NCBI GenBank assembly: GCA_910580075.1
Contig: CAJTVR010000019.1
Coordinates: forward strand, 1-43,295
Source of the DNA: an uncultured Eubacterium sp.
GTDB lineage: Bacteria; Bacillota; Clostridia; Lachnospirales; Lachnospiraceae
Direction: 5' to 3'
DNA: 43,295 nt
The notes under the pieces are model-generated. The model made no database searches and was not told where the DNA came from. It saw only the letters and a program-made list of their open reading frames with translations. Positions within the stretch are counted from its first letter, which is position 1. Each line of letters begins with the position of its first letter. Shown here piece after piece: positions 16,699 to 24,396 of the stretch. The position numbers were made by a program, and so were the translations under genes.

Positions 16699-18311
16699 TG
16701 AAAAATAAATTATTTTTATTTCTTGCGGTTTGTTTAATTCTGGCAGCGAAACCGATAGAAATGGATATATCAGCTGCAGAGTTACCCAGTCAGACAGTAT
16801 CTGGTGATTTATCCAGTGAGAAAAGCAGTGATACAGAACTGTCTGGTGGGAAACCGATCGAAGAAAATAAGGAAATAAAGCCGAAGGAAGAGGCAGCTGG
16901 CCAGGAAAGCGAAACAGGGCAGCCGGAAAAGGATGCGCAAACACAGCCAGGGAAGGAAAATGGGGAAGCGATGCCAGAAAAGAAGCCATACGAAACCAGA
17001 CTATCTCTCGGTCTGCTTCTTTATAAAGGCGATACAACATCTGTCGGGATTCGTTATTTTAACAGGGATGTGTATCATGTGGTTTCTTCAGATTCATCTG
17101 TGGTAAAGGTCAGTAAAAAAGGCAGAATAAAAGCCTTAAAATGCGGAAAGGCCGATGTAACCGCCATTCTGAAAAATGACGGCCGCAGGGATGAGCTTGT
17201 GCTGCACGTTCATGTAAAAGCATCCTCTTATGCAAAGACATCTTCACATGGGGAAGGCGCTGAAAAAATAAGGAGTGCGTCACAGGCAGGGCTGGAAGCA
17301 TATCGTGAGCTGGCACCGGGCAGGACATTAAGACTGAACGTGTCAGAAAAATCGGCTGATTCGGAAATTGTCTGCAGGTCTTCGGATGTTTCCGTAGCAG
17401 AGGTGGACAGCAAAGGAACCGTTACGGCGAAAAAACAGGGTGCCTGTACGATCAGTATTTTGCTGAATGATGGGAAAAATAAAGCAGTTTACCGCATCAG
17501 ACTGTATGTGAAAGCCCCGCAGAAGCTGACTGTTACGAATGGGCAGAAAGATGCCTTTTTTAATGGTTCTGTGATGGTCGGAAATTCACTTGGTGTTGGT
17601 CTTGCGAGTTACTGCAGGCAGCAGTATGCAGGATTTCTTGGAAATGCCAGGCACTTTTCGTCTGGTTCTTTCAGCCTTATGAATGATATGCGGGCAATTT
17701 CTGCAACATCCCTCCATCCTACATACAATGGGGTCAAATACAGGGTAAGGGATGCTTTGCGGGTGATGGGGGCGCAAAAAGCTTTTATCTCATTTGGGAT
17801 GAATGACCTGAATATTTACGGCGTACAGGGAACCGCTGATGTCTACCAGCAGTTTATCAGGGAATTGCAGCAGAATAATAAGGGTTTAGAGGTATATATT
17901 GTCAGCCAGACACCGGTCCGTAGGACATCCGGGCATCTGGAAAACGGCTGTATTCTGGAATTTAACAGGCTGATGGCAGCATATGCGAAAAAATCGAAGG
18001 AAGTATATTTTATAGATATCTTTCCGGCTTTTCTCGATAGTGCAGGGCTTCTTGCATCGCGGTACTGTAGCGATGGCTTCTGCCATTTGACAAACGCAGG
18101 ATACGGGATCTGGACAAATCAGATGAAGCAGTTTGCAGGACAGCAGATTGTAAAAGGTGTTCAGGCACAGGATGCAGTTGAAACGGTAAAGGAAAGCCAT
18201 TTGAAACAGGATTACCAGGCAGCGAGAAAGATAGTGAAAAAGATGGATTTTGGGGAGCTTCGGACTAAATATATGAGGGAGTTAAACAAAATAAAGGGAA
18301 AACTTTCTTGA
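16698..18311 (+). CDS. secreted SGNH/GDSL-type hydrolase with two bacterial Ig-like domains
   Basis: This is a 537-residue protein. It has a signal peptide (MKNKLFLFLAVCLILAA), a Glu/Pro/Gln-rich linker (29-95), and two BIG2-like modules (VSSDSSVVKVSKKGRIKAL near 130; CRSSDVSVAEVDSKGTVTA near 230). The SGNH fold follows at about 285-470. Block I is VGNSLGVGL (nucleophile Ser near 296, with GNSL where GDSL is usual), block III is SFGMNDLNIYG (oxyanion Asn), and block V is DGFCHLTNAGY (Asp and His of the triad). The C-terminus is helical and basic. Such enzymes remove acyl groups from sugars or cell-wall polymers; the substrate here is unknown. AAGGGG seven bases upstream sets the start, which overlaps the previous stop. 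It is the one enzyme in the surface-protein array and could act on the same surface polymer. Confidence 0.85.
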   Translation: MKNKLFLFLAVCLILAAKPIEMDISAAELPSQTVSGDLSSEKSSDTELSGGKPIEENKEIKPKEEAAGQESETGQPEKDAQTQPGKENGEAMPEKKPYETRLSLGLLLYKGDTTSVGIRYFNRDVYHVVSSDSSVVKVSKKGRIKALKCGKADVTAILKNDGRRDELVLHVHVKASSYAKTSSHGEGAEKIRSASQAGLEAYRELAPGRTLRLNVSEKSADSEIVCRSSDVSVAEVDSKGTVTAKKQGACTISILLNDGKNKAVYRIRLYVKAPQKLTVTNGQKDAFFNGSVMVGNSLGVGLASYCRQQYAGFLGNARHFSSGSFSLMNDMRAISATSLHPTYNGVKYRVRDALRVMGAQKAFISFGMNDLNIYGVQGTADVYQQFIRELQQNNKGLEVYIVSQTPVRRTSGHLENGCILEFNRLMAAYAKKSKEVYFIDIFPAFLDSAGLLASRYCSDGFCHLTNAGYGIWTNQMKQFAGQQIVKGVQAQDAVETVKESHLKQDYQAARKIVKKMDFGELRTKYMRELNKIKGKLS

Positions 18312-18622
18312 AGATTTAAAATCGGGAAATCGAAATTCAGATTTGGCAGAGATATAAAAGTTGGAAAATGGAGTATACAGCATTGGCCAGGTGTGTATAG
18401 CCCTGAAAGATGTATACTGGCAGAGACTAAAGTATACTCAATAACAATGGCCTGTGAGAGATGTGATTTTGAACCAGATGGCAAGTATTATCGCTCGTGA
18501 GTTTATCAACATAATTCACCACTTTACAACTTTTTGAAAAATAAAATAACGCACAAGGTACTTTCTAATGTATAATAAGTTTGCACACAAAATTATACGA
18601 AAGAGAGTGACCCTGTACGTCA
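18312..18622. other. stretch without a recognisable gene
   Basis: No open frame of note is present. GTATAC words recur at 18371, 18411 and 18432, and GAGTATAC pairs with GTATACTC across 56 bases. CATTGGCCAGG and CAATGGCCTG form a loose repeat. The right part (from about 18540) is probably the left end of the IS4-type element, but I could not define its inverted repeat with confidence. Confidence 0.35.
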
Positions 18623-18697
18623 GACTTATTATACAACGAAAACAACCTGATTGGTAGACTGTACCGTTATTTTTTTATTTATTTTAAAAATTTTTCC

Positions 18698-19937
18698 ATG
18701 CCCGCGATCGAAACGCTGTTTCTGCCGGTGTTATCGATCCTGGCTATGGAGTCTGCGGACTTTATCCGTTCCCTTTACAGACATTTTTCAGCAGGGCTTA
18801 CAACGAAATCCCTCAATGCTTTTTACTATGCCTGCTCGTATGCAAAGGCTGATCATTCCAGGTTTATGAACGTCACAGCCGGCATGGCTTTAAGACTTAT
18901 ACCGGAAAAACTCTCCTCACAGCCTGTTTTTCTTTGCATCGATGATACCATGGTTTCTAAATCCGGCAAAAAGTTTGCGGATGTTTCGAAACTCTTTGAC
19001 CATGCCGCACATCATGGTTCAAACTATCTAAACGGACATTGCTTCGTAAGCGTAATGCTCTGTGTGCCAGTATGGAAGAAAAGTAAGATCCGCTATCTTT
19101 CTGTCCCGCTCGGATACCGTATGTGGCAGAAAAAGGAATCCAGACTGGAACTGGCAGCGTCGATGATCCGGCAGGTAATGCCGCAGTTCAGCGGCAGGAA
19201 GAATGTCATCCTCCTGTGTGACAGCTGGTATGTCAGAAAGGACCTCGTTTCCATCGTGGACAAATATGAAAATCTGGATCTTATAGGGAATGCAAGGTCT
19301 GATTCTGTTATTTATGACCTGGCCCCGCAGCGGACCGGAAAAAGAGGCAGGCCTGCATTGCATGGGAAGAAGCTTTCCGTTTACGGTGATTTTGTACTGT
19401 CTGATGAAAAAATCGGAGACTATTATACAGCGGCACGCCGTGTCCTTACGAATATTTTTGGTAAAAGAGAAGTTTTTGCGTATGTGACGCTGCCTGAAAA
19501 AGGATCTGACAGCAGACGTCTGTTTTTCAGCACCATATTTCCGGAACAGCTGGAGATCTTTTGCGCATGGCAGGAGAAATCACCACTGAACCAGACAGAC
19601 TGTGACCGTATGCAGTTTTTACCATTGCTTTTATATGCATTCCGATGGAACATAGAAGTTAGTTACTACGAACAAAAAACATTCTGGTCACTGTGTAGGT
19701 ACATGGTGCGCAGCCGAAAAGGTATCGAAATGCTGGTCAATTTGATCAATATTACTTATAACATTTTATAAGTACCAGGCAGAAAGTGTACAGGAGTTCA
19801 GATTCGCGTTAAGCGGACAAATTCGCCAGCAGGTATTTTATGCCATTTTCGTGAAAAATATGGAAACCAGCATAAAATCCAATGTAATCATAAATGCCTT
19901 AAAACAGTTCATCCAGCAGCAGGGGTACCATCTATAA
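18698..19937 (+). pseudogene. IS4-superfamily DDE transposase, start unclear and C-terminus frameshifted
   Basis: The frame from ATG 18698 has the catalytic residues of an IS4-type transposase: CIDDTMVSKSG (first Asp), LLCDSWYVR (second Asp) and YAFRWNIEVSYYEQK, an exact Y-2-R-3-E-6-K signature with the catalytic Glu. Open sequence extends upstream to 18611 (SDLLYNENNLIGRLY) with no ATG. ACG at 18617 stands where a start would fit, so the start codon may be mutated. The frame stops at 19771 after NITYNIL, and another frame then continues KYQAESVQEFRFALSGQ and NMETSIKSNVIINALKQF to 19937, the expected C-terminus. A short deletion or 1-base shift at about 19765 is likely. Inverted repeats were not found with confidence. 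The core is intact but the protein is probably impaired. Confidence 0.8.
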
Positions 19938-20003
19938 AAGCTGTAAAGTCGTATTTTTCTAATAGAATAGCATGAATATAGACATAAAAAAGTCAAAAAG
20001 GAA

Positions 20004-20042
20004 GCTGCCGCTTCACGAAATTTTATTCGTTGAAGCGACAGC
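20004..20042. terminator. hairpin after the IS4-type element
   Basis: Arms GCTGCCGCTTCACGAA and TTCGTTGAAGCGACAGC pair almost fully around a short AT loop. The run of A before the left arm (CATAAAAAAGTC) would be U on the minus strand, so it could terminate minus-strand transcripts. The GGGGCTGTCGC word resembles the arm of the inverted repeat at 24261-24359. Confidence 0.5.
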
Positions 20043-20095
20043 CCCTGGTGATTAGATGGAATCAATAAGAACGAACTTATAAGGAACAAATTTAT

Positions 20096-20224
20096 ATGCA
20101 ACTGCCGCAAAGCTTAATGGGACACGCTAATATTGAAACAACGATGGACATTTATGCGGAAGTAACCGATGCAAAGAAACAGGAAGCGATTGAAAATTTA
20201 GCATACAAATTGGATGTATTTTAG
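20096..20224 (+). pseudogene. C-terminal fragment of a tyrosine recombinase (phage/ICE integrase)
   Basis: The 42-residue frame reads SLMGHANIETTMDIYAEVT and continues DAKKQEAIENLAYKL to a TAG. LMGHAN carries the conserved His of the second catalytic motif and DIY the active-site Tyr. Nothing upstream matches the rest of an integrase, so only the last tenth remains. It marks the right edge of the mobile-element region, next to the first ordinary gene, and probably records an old integrated element. No attachment-site repeat could be identified from one side alone. Confidence 0.8.
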
Positions 20225-20438
20225 GAAAGAGTCCGGCTAGGACTGACAGAGGATACCACAACTTGTGTGCCATACGACAAGAGTACGATAAATTCAGGGG
20301 TTTTAATCAATGAAACAGCATTATATCGCTGTGTCGGAGATGCCGAAAAGCGGCTAGATAAAGGGAAATAAGCCATTTTAAATTAAACTGACTTAAAATT
20401 CCCAGAAAAGAAGCAGCAAAAAATCTGATAAAAAAGAC
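20225..20438. other. spacer without a recognisable gene
   Basis: There are only short frames. I see no RNA gene or clear repeat. Confidence 0.35.
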
Positions 20439-20467
20439 TTGGAAAACAAAATAAGATAGGTTATAAT
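20439..20467 (+). promoter_or_regulatory. sigma-A-type promoter of the SEC-C gene
   Basis: TTGGAA at 20439-20444 and TATAAT at 20462-20467 are separated by 17 bases, 70 bp before the gene start. Confidence 0.65.
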
Positions 20468-20536
20468 GAATCCTGAGCATTTTAAATGAAAAATACTTTT
20501 ATGACTGAAACAGAATAAAAAGGATGGGATACCGGT

Positions 20537-21040
20537 ATGGCATTATTGGATGAATGGAAAAAAATTGTTTATAATGAAAAAACAAACAAAGGTGAGCTGC
20601 AGAAATTATGGCAGCGGTATTTTATGCTGGAAAAAGGCGTTTATGAGAAGCTGCTTACAAACCCGGATGAGGAAGTAACCGGAACTGTGAAGGAGCTGGC
20701 GGAAAAATATAATTTAAGTATACTGGAAATGACAGGGTTTTTAGACGGCATTAATGACAGCCTGAAAGAACCGAATCCAATCGATACGATGGATGAGGAT
20801 ACTTTTGTAAGCCTTGCCTTTGACAAAGAAAAATTATACAAAAACATGGTGGATTCTAAGGCAGAATGGCTTTATGAACTTCCAATGTGGGATGATATCT
20901 TTGACCCGGATACAAAAAAAGCACTGTATCTGGAACAGAAAAAGTCTGGAACTGTGATCGTAGGCAAGAAAATCGGCCGTAATGAGCCTTGTCCGTGCGG
21001 CAGCGGCAAAAAATACAAATACTGCTGCATGAATAAATAA
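20537..21040 (+). CDS. SEC-C metal-binding motif protein
   Basis: This is a 167-residue cytoplasmic protein. Residues 1-145 are mainly helical (ALLDEWKKIVYNEKTNKGE, VTGTVKELAEKYNLSI) with no recognised catalytic motif. The C-terminus GRNEPCPCGSGKKYKYCC is a complete SEC-C zinc-binding motif, the same fold that ends many SecA proteins. Lachnospiraceae carry stand-alone proteins of this kind whose role is not established; links to SecA or ribosome function are conjecture. GGATGGGATACCGGT precedes the ATG. The gene has its own promoter and ends before a hairpin terminator, so it is monocistronic. It is the first ordinary gene after the mobile region. Confidence 0.85.
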   Translation: MALLDEWKKIVYNEKTNKGELQKLWQRYFMLEKGVYEKLLTNPDEEVTGTVKELAEKYNLSILEMTGFLDGINDSLKEPNPIDTMDEDTFVSLAFDKEKLYKNMVDSKAEWLYELPMWDDIFDPDTKKALYLEQKKSGTVIVGKKIGRNEPCPCGSGKKYKYCCMNK

Positions 21041-21086
21041 GCGGATCCGGACTTTTCAGCATTTTTAAAAGACATTTTATGCACAG

Positions 21087-21170
21087 GCTGGCGCATGAAG
21101 CAAAGCAGAACAGGATATGGTATTGTACTGCATCCGGTTTTCCTTTTCTTTATGCGCCAGCTTTATTTCT
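21087..21170 (+). terminator. hairpin terminator after the SEC-C gene
   Basis: GCTGGCGCAT (21087-21096) pairs exactly with ATGCGCCAGC (21152-21161), extended by AAG/CTT with a one-base bulge and followed by TTTATTTCTT. The loop is long (about 55 bases), so efficiency is uncertain. Confidence 0.5.
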
Positions 21171-21266
21171 TACTGTTCGCAGGCGGAACAGAAAAAGGAA
21201 AAAGTGTCTCTGCCCGGTGTCCGGGAAACCTATACACTCTAAGGCTGCCTTCCATTCTTTTATTTC

Positions 21267-21295
21267 TTGTATTTCCACCCAAAATCGTATATACT
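21267..21295 (+). promoter_or_regulatory. promoter of the VOC-family gene
   Basis: TTGTAT (21267-21272) and TATACT (21290-21295) are 17 bases apart, 42 bp before the ATG. Confidence 0.6.
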
Positions 21296-21337
21296 ATAAA
21301 AAGCAGATAAATTAATAAAGAAACGGAGGAACGCCTC

Positions 21338-21718
21338 ATGAATTTCAAAATGATCCATGAAAACTACAATGTACGCAGCCTGCAGGAATCGATGGAGTTT
21401 TATGAAAAAGCGCTGGGACTGAAGGAACACCGCCGCAAAGAAGCGGAAGACGGCTCCTTTATTCTGGTTTACCTTTCGAATGAACAGTCAGATTTTGAAC
21501 TGGAGCTGACATGGGTGCGCGATATGGACAGGCCATATAACCTGGGAGACTGTGAATTTCATCTCGCATTTGAGACGGACGATTATGATGCATCTCACAG
21601 ACTCCATGAAGAAATGGGATGCATCTGTTATGAAAATCCGGAAATGGGTATTTATTTTATTAAGGACCCGGACGGCTACTGGCTTGAAATAGTGCCAGGA
21701 CACGGATCTGCTTCCTGA
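21338..21718 (+). CDS. VOC-superfamily protein, glyoxalase I-like
   Basis: This 126-residue protein has two beta-alpha-beta-beta-beta modules: MIHENYNVRSLQESMEFYEKAL, then FELELTWVRD, then CEFHLAFETDDYDASHRL, and finally YFIKDPDGYWLEIVPG. The spacing of His (residue 7), Glu (in LELTW), His (in FHLAF) and Glu (in LEIV) fits the four metal ligands of glyoxalase I, which isomerises the methylglyoxal-thiol hemithioacetal. Many such Clostridia proteins are named lactoylglutathione lyase, but the thiol and true substrate here are unknown. ACGGAGGAACGCCTC gives a strong ribosome binding site. It has its own promoter and precedes the chemotaxis receptor by 78 bp with no clear functional link. Confidence 0.85.
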   Translation: MNFKMIHENYNVRSLQESMEFYEKALGLKEHRRKEAEDGSFILVYLSNEQSDFELELTWVRDMDRPYNLGDCEFHLAFETDDYDASHRLHEEMGCICYENPEMGIYFIKDPDGYWLEIVPGHGSAS

Positions 21719-21796
21719 TCTGGAAAATCTGTACAATAAAAGTACTATTATAAAAAAGAAAATATGACAATGATTAAGAAAGAGGAGGATAACGAT

Positions 21797-23830
21797 ATGA
21801 AGGGACAAAAAGAAGGAGCCAGCGGTCCCAAAAGAAAGATAGCAGACGAGATTCTTGTACAGATTGGAAACAGTGTTCTGATTGTGTTTCTGGTTGTGGC
21901 GGTTGTAACAATTTTAATGGTAAGAAGTGAAATTTTTTCATCTAAAAAGAAAGAACTTTCGCTGGAATCAAGGTCAGCGGTTCATGAATTGTCTGGATTT
22001 TTAGAAAAATACGGAAAAGTATCACAGCAGTTAGCGGTGAATCCGGATATCCGCTCGGTACTGCAGGAGACAGGGCCTGGGAGCAGTATCCTGGAACATG
22101 AAAAGATGGATTCTGTGCGCGAGTACCTGCTGAATGTAGTAGGGACAGATCCGGATAATTTTATGGCGACATGGATTGCAGATATGGATACGAGTGTCAT
22201 TACCCAGTCAGATAATTTTACATCTGATGAAACATGGGTATTTGAGGAACGTATCTGGTATCCGTGCGTGGAATCAGGCAAGACGGTACTGACAGAACCT
22301 TATGTAGATCCAAGTACCGGAAAACTGATTTTGAGCGCGGTATCGCCTGTTTATGATACGCAGGGAAATCCGCTGGGAGTAACCGGCGTCGATATTTCAT
22401 TAGACCGTATGACGCAGGTCATGAGTGAGTATAAAGTGGGAAATAAAGGCTACATATTCCTGTTATCTTCAGGCGGAAAGCTTATCTATCATCCGAATAA
22501 GGATATGGTTGATAAGAATCTGGAAGACTTAAATGTTTCTGATAATTTAAAAGAGGCTGTAGCTGGTAAAGAAGAAATATTCCTGAAATATAAAACAGAC
22601 GGTGAGACAAAGTATGGCGTTGTCTGTCTGAGCGAAGGTACAGGCTATACGGTCGTAAGCAATCTGCCGTACTGGGAGTTTTATAACCATCTTGTCAGAA
22701 TTATTGTGGCGCTTAGCATTATATTTTTAATCGGACTGTTTCTAATTATCTGGAGTATCAAGCGCAGCGCAGCAAAACTGACGAAACCGATCCACGAACT
22801 GAACCATACGGCGCAGCAGCTGGCTGCAGGGGATCTGAATGTGGATCTGCATATTACTGCAGAAGATGAAATCGGAGAATTAGGACACTCGATTGGGAAT
22901 ACGGTAACAAGACTGAAAGAATACATTGTTTATATTGATGAAATGGCCGAGGTACTGACACAGTTAGCTGACGGCAGGCTGGATGTGGTACTGAAAAATG
23001 ATTATCTTGGAGAATTTCAGAAGCTTAAGGAAGCGCTGATGAATATTTCGGATTCGATGAATGATGTCATGCAGAATATTCATAACAGTGCGCAGCAGGT
23101 TTCTTCAGGGGCTTCCGACCTGGCAAATGCTTCGCAGGTCATTGCAGAAGGTGCCGGAATGCAGGCGGCAGCAGTAGACGGGCTTGCAGCAGCGGCAGCT
23201 TCGATCGAAGAACAGGTGCAGGACAGCAGAAAAGCAGCGGATGATTCGGCAGCGGCAACAATGCGTGTAACATCAATGATGGAAGAAAACCAGGAAAAGA
23301 TGTCATTGATGATGGAAGCTGTCAGAAAAATTCACGAAACTTCCCAGCAGGTTGTCGGCATTATTCAGACAATCGAAGAAATTGCAGATCAGACGAACCT
23401 GCTTTCTTTAAATGCTTCGATTGAAGCTGCACGTGCAGGCGAAGCCGGAAAAGGATTTGCTGTTGTAGCAGATGAAATCGGCAAACTTGCCATGGAAAGT
23501 TCAAAGGCTGCAAATATGACAAGAGACCTGATCGGCGTTTCTATGGAAGAAATAAACAAAGGAAGTGCGATTGCAGACAGGGTGATGTCATCCTTAGTCG
23601 ATTCTGTAGGCGCTGTAGACCAGGTAAACGATATGATCCGGAAAGTGGCAGAAAACGCAGCGGTACAGGCTGAAAATATGAAGCAGATACGAAGCGGCAT
23701 AGAAGAAGTTGTCCAGGGTGTACAGGATAATTCTGCAGCAGCGCAGGAAGCATCCGCAACTTCCCAGGAACTTGCATCTCAGGCAGTTGTCCTCAATGAC
23801 CTGGTGCAGAGATTTGAATTAAAGAGCTGA
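21797..23830 (+). CDS. methyl-accepting chemotaxis protein with dCache sensor
   Basis: This is a 677-residue receptor. ATG 21797 was chosen over 21764 because AGAGGAGG lies eight bases before it. Residues 17-40 are the first membrane segment (LIVFLVVAVVTILMV). Residues 45-295 form an extracellular dCache-like domain (VTGVDISLDRMTQVM, GNKGYIFLLSSGGKLIYHP). The second membrane segment is near 300-322, followed by a HAMP domain (LTKPIHELNHTAQQLAAGD) and a long signalling coiled coil. The conserved tip that binds CheA/CheW reads IADQTNLLSLNASIEAARA. It ends FELKS with no pentapeptide tether. dCache domains often bind amino acids or other small molecules, but the ligand is not readable here. No other chemotaxis gene is adjacent. 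Five tandem repeats follow the stop. Confidence 0.93.
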   Translation: MKGQKEGASGPKRKIADEILVQIGNSVLIVFLVVAVVTILMVRSEIFSSKKKELSLESRSAVHELSGFLEKYGKVSQQLAVNPDIRSVLQETGPGSSILEHEKMDSVREYLLNVVGTDPDNFMATWIADMDTSVITQSDNFTSDETWVFEERIWYPCVESGKTVLTEPYVDPSTGKLILSAVSPVYDTQGNPLGVTGVDISLDRMTQVMSEYKVGNKGYIFLLSSGGKLIYHPNKDMVDKNLEDLNVSDNLKEAVAGKEEIFLKYKTDGETKYGVVCLSEGTGYTVVSNLPYWEFYNHLVRIIVALSIIFLIGLFLIIWSIKRSAAKLTKPIHELNHTAQQLAAGDLNVDLHITAEDEIGELGHSIGNTVTRLKEYIVYIDEMAEVLTQLADGRLDVVLKNDYLGEFQKLKEALMNISDSMNDVMQNIHNSAQQVSSGASDLANASQVIAEGAGMQAAAVDGLAAAAASIEEQVQDSRKAADDSAAATMRVTSMMEENQEKMSLMMEAVRKIHETSQQVVGIIQTIEEIADQTNLLSLNASIEAARAGEAGKGFAVVADEIGKLAMESSKAANMTRDLIGVSMEEINKGSAIADRVMSSLVDSVGAVDQVNDMIRKVAENAAVQAENMKQIRSGIEEVVQGVQDNSAAAQEASATSQELASQAVVLNDLVQRFELKS

Positions 23831-23835
23831 ATAAA

Positions 23836-24010
23836 GACTGAACCCAGGCAGACATGAAAAACTGAGCAAAGACTGAGCCCGGGTAAACATGAAAAACTGA
23901 ATAAGGATTAAATCCGGATAAATATGAAAAACTGAGTAAATGTTAAAAAATGGATAAACATTGAAATTAAGTAAACATTCTAGCTGGGTAAACATTGAAA
24001 CGAAGTAATT
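23836..24010 (+). repeat. five imperfect 35-bp tandem repeats
   Basis: The units start at 23836, 23871, 23906, 23941 and 23976, each exactly 35 bases. The shared pattern is a variable first third, then GG-TAAACATGAAAAACTGA and a 5-base tail like GTAAA. Units 1-3 are closest; units 4 and 5 have drifted (AACATTGAAA). The array fills the space between the chemotaxis receptor and the next gene's leader. In each unit TGA or TAA falls in several frames, so it is not coding on the plus strand. Confidence 0.88.
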
Positions 24011-24038
24011 ATTTAAAATTAAGAAAAGAGGGAATGAT

Positions 24039-24251
24039 ATGAAAAAAATAAAAGAATTCTGGGAATCCTTAGATGATGTAACAACGGTTTCAAAACGGGA
24101 ATTATTTTTAGGCCTTTTATCCTGCGCGCTTGCAGGTATTGTATTTGGCGTTTTTTTCGGCCCGAAGAAGACATCGGTAATCGGCAGCCATAATGGAAAC
24201 AGCGGCTGCTGCGACTGTGAACTTTGTGAGGATGAGCAGTCAGACGAATAA
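24039..24251 (+). CDS. small single-pass membrane protein
   Basis: This 70-residue protein has GAGGGAATGAT as its ribosome binding site. The N-terminus is charged (MKKIKEFWESLDDVTTVSKRE), followed by one membrane segment (LFLGLLSCALAGIVFGVFFG), PKK and a short tail with CCDCELCEDEQSDE. Proteins of this size with one segment and a terminal Cys/acidic tail occur in many Lachnospiraceae without assigned function; the tail may bind metal. It lies between the 35-bp repeats and a long inverted repeat, so it is probably transcribed alone or with the receptor upstream. Confidence 0.7.
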   Translation: MKKIKEFWESLDDVTTVSKRELFLGLLSCALAGIVFGVFFGPKKTSVIGSHNGNSGCCDCELCEDEQSDE

Positions 24252-24260
24252 AGATAAATG

Positions 24261-24359
24261 AAGGGGCTGCCGCAATAAATGAAGTATACAAGATATTGGC
24301 TCAAAATTGCATGGATTCTGCAATATTTTGTATGGATTTCCTTAATGCGGCAGCCCCTT
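24261..24359. terminator. long nested inverted repeat between the small membrane gene and thrS
   Basis: The outer arms AAGGGGCTGCCGCA (24261-24274) and TGCGGCAGCCCCTT (24346-24359) match perfectly. Inside, ATACAAGATATTG (24286-24298) pairs with CAATATTTTGTAT (24321-24333) at 12 of 13, and ATTGCA with TGCAAT at the tip. No strong U run follows on either strand. It may be a bidirectional terminator or a miniature inverted-repeat element. It does not show T-box features. Confidence 0.6.
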
Positions 24360-24396
24360 AATTAAAAGAAAGAATACAGACAGGAGATTTAAATAA

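Noticed and set aside
20004..20042. Attachment site of the lost integrated element
   Set aside because: It is an inverted repeat and not a direct repeat, and it fits a terminator better. No second copy is seen on the left side of the region.
21079..21315. Small plus-strand frames after the SEC-C gene
   Set aside because: They overlap the terminator hairpin and the promoter of the next gene and show no coding signature.
23836..24010. CRISPR array
   Set aside because: The 35-bp units are contiguous with no unique spacers, and no cas gene is nearby.
23819..24304. 161-codon minus-strand open frame with repeated FMFTR/FSCLPG-like words
   Set aside because: The apparent protein repeats are produced by the 35-bp DNA repeats read in antisense. 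It also overlaps the small membrane-protein gene, which has a proper ribosome binding site.
24252..24396. T-box riboswitch before thrS
   Set aside because: No specifier-loop features or GGUGGNACC-type antiterminator are visible; the leader is dominated by a long inverted repeat.
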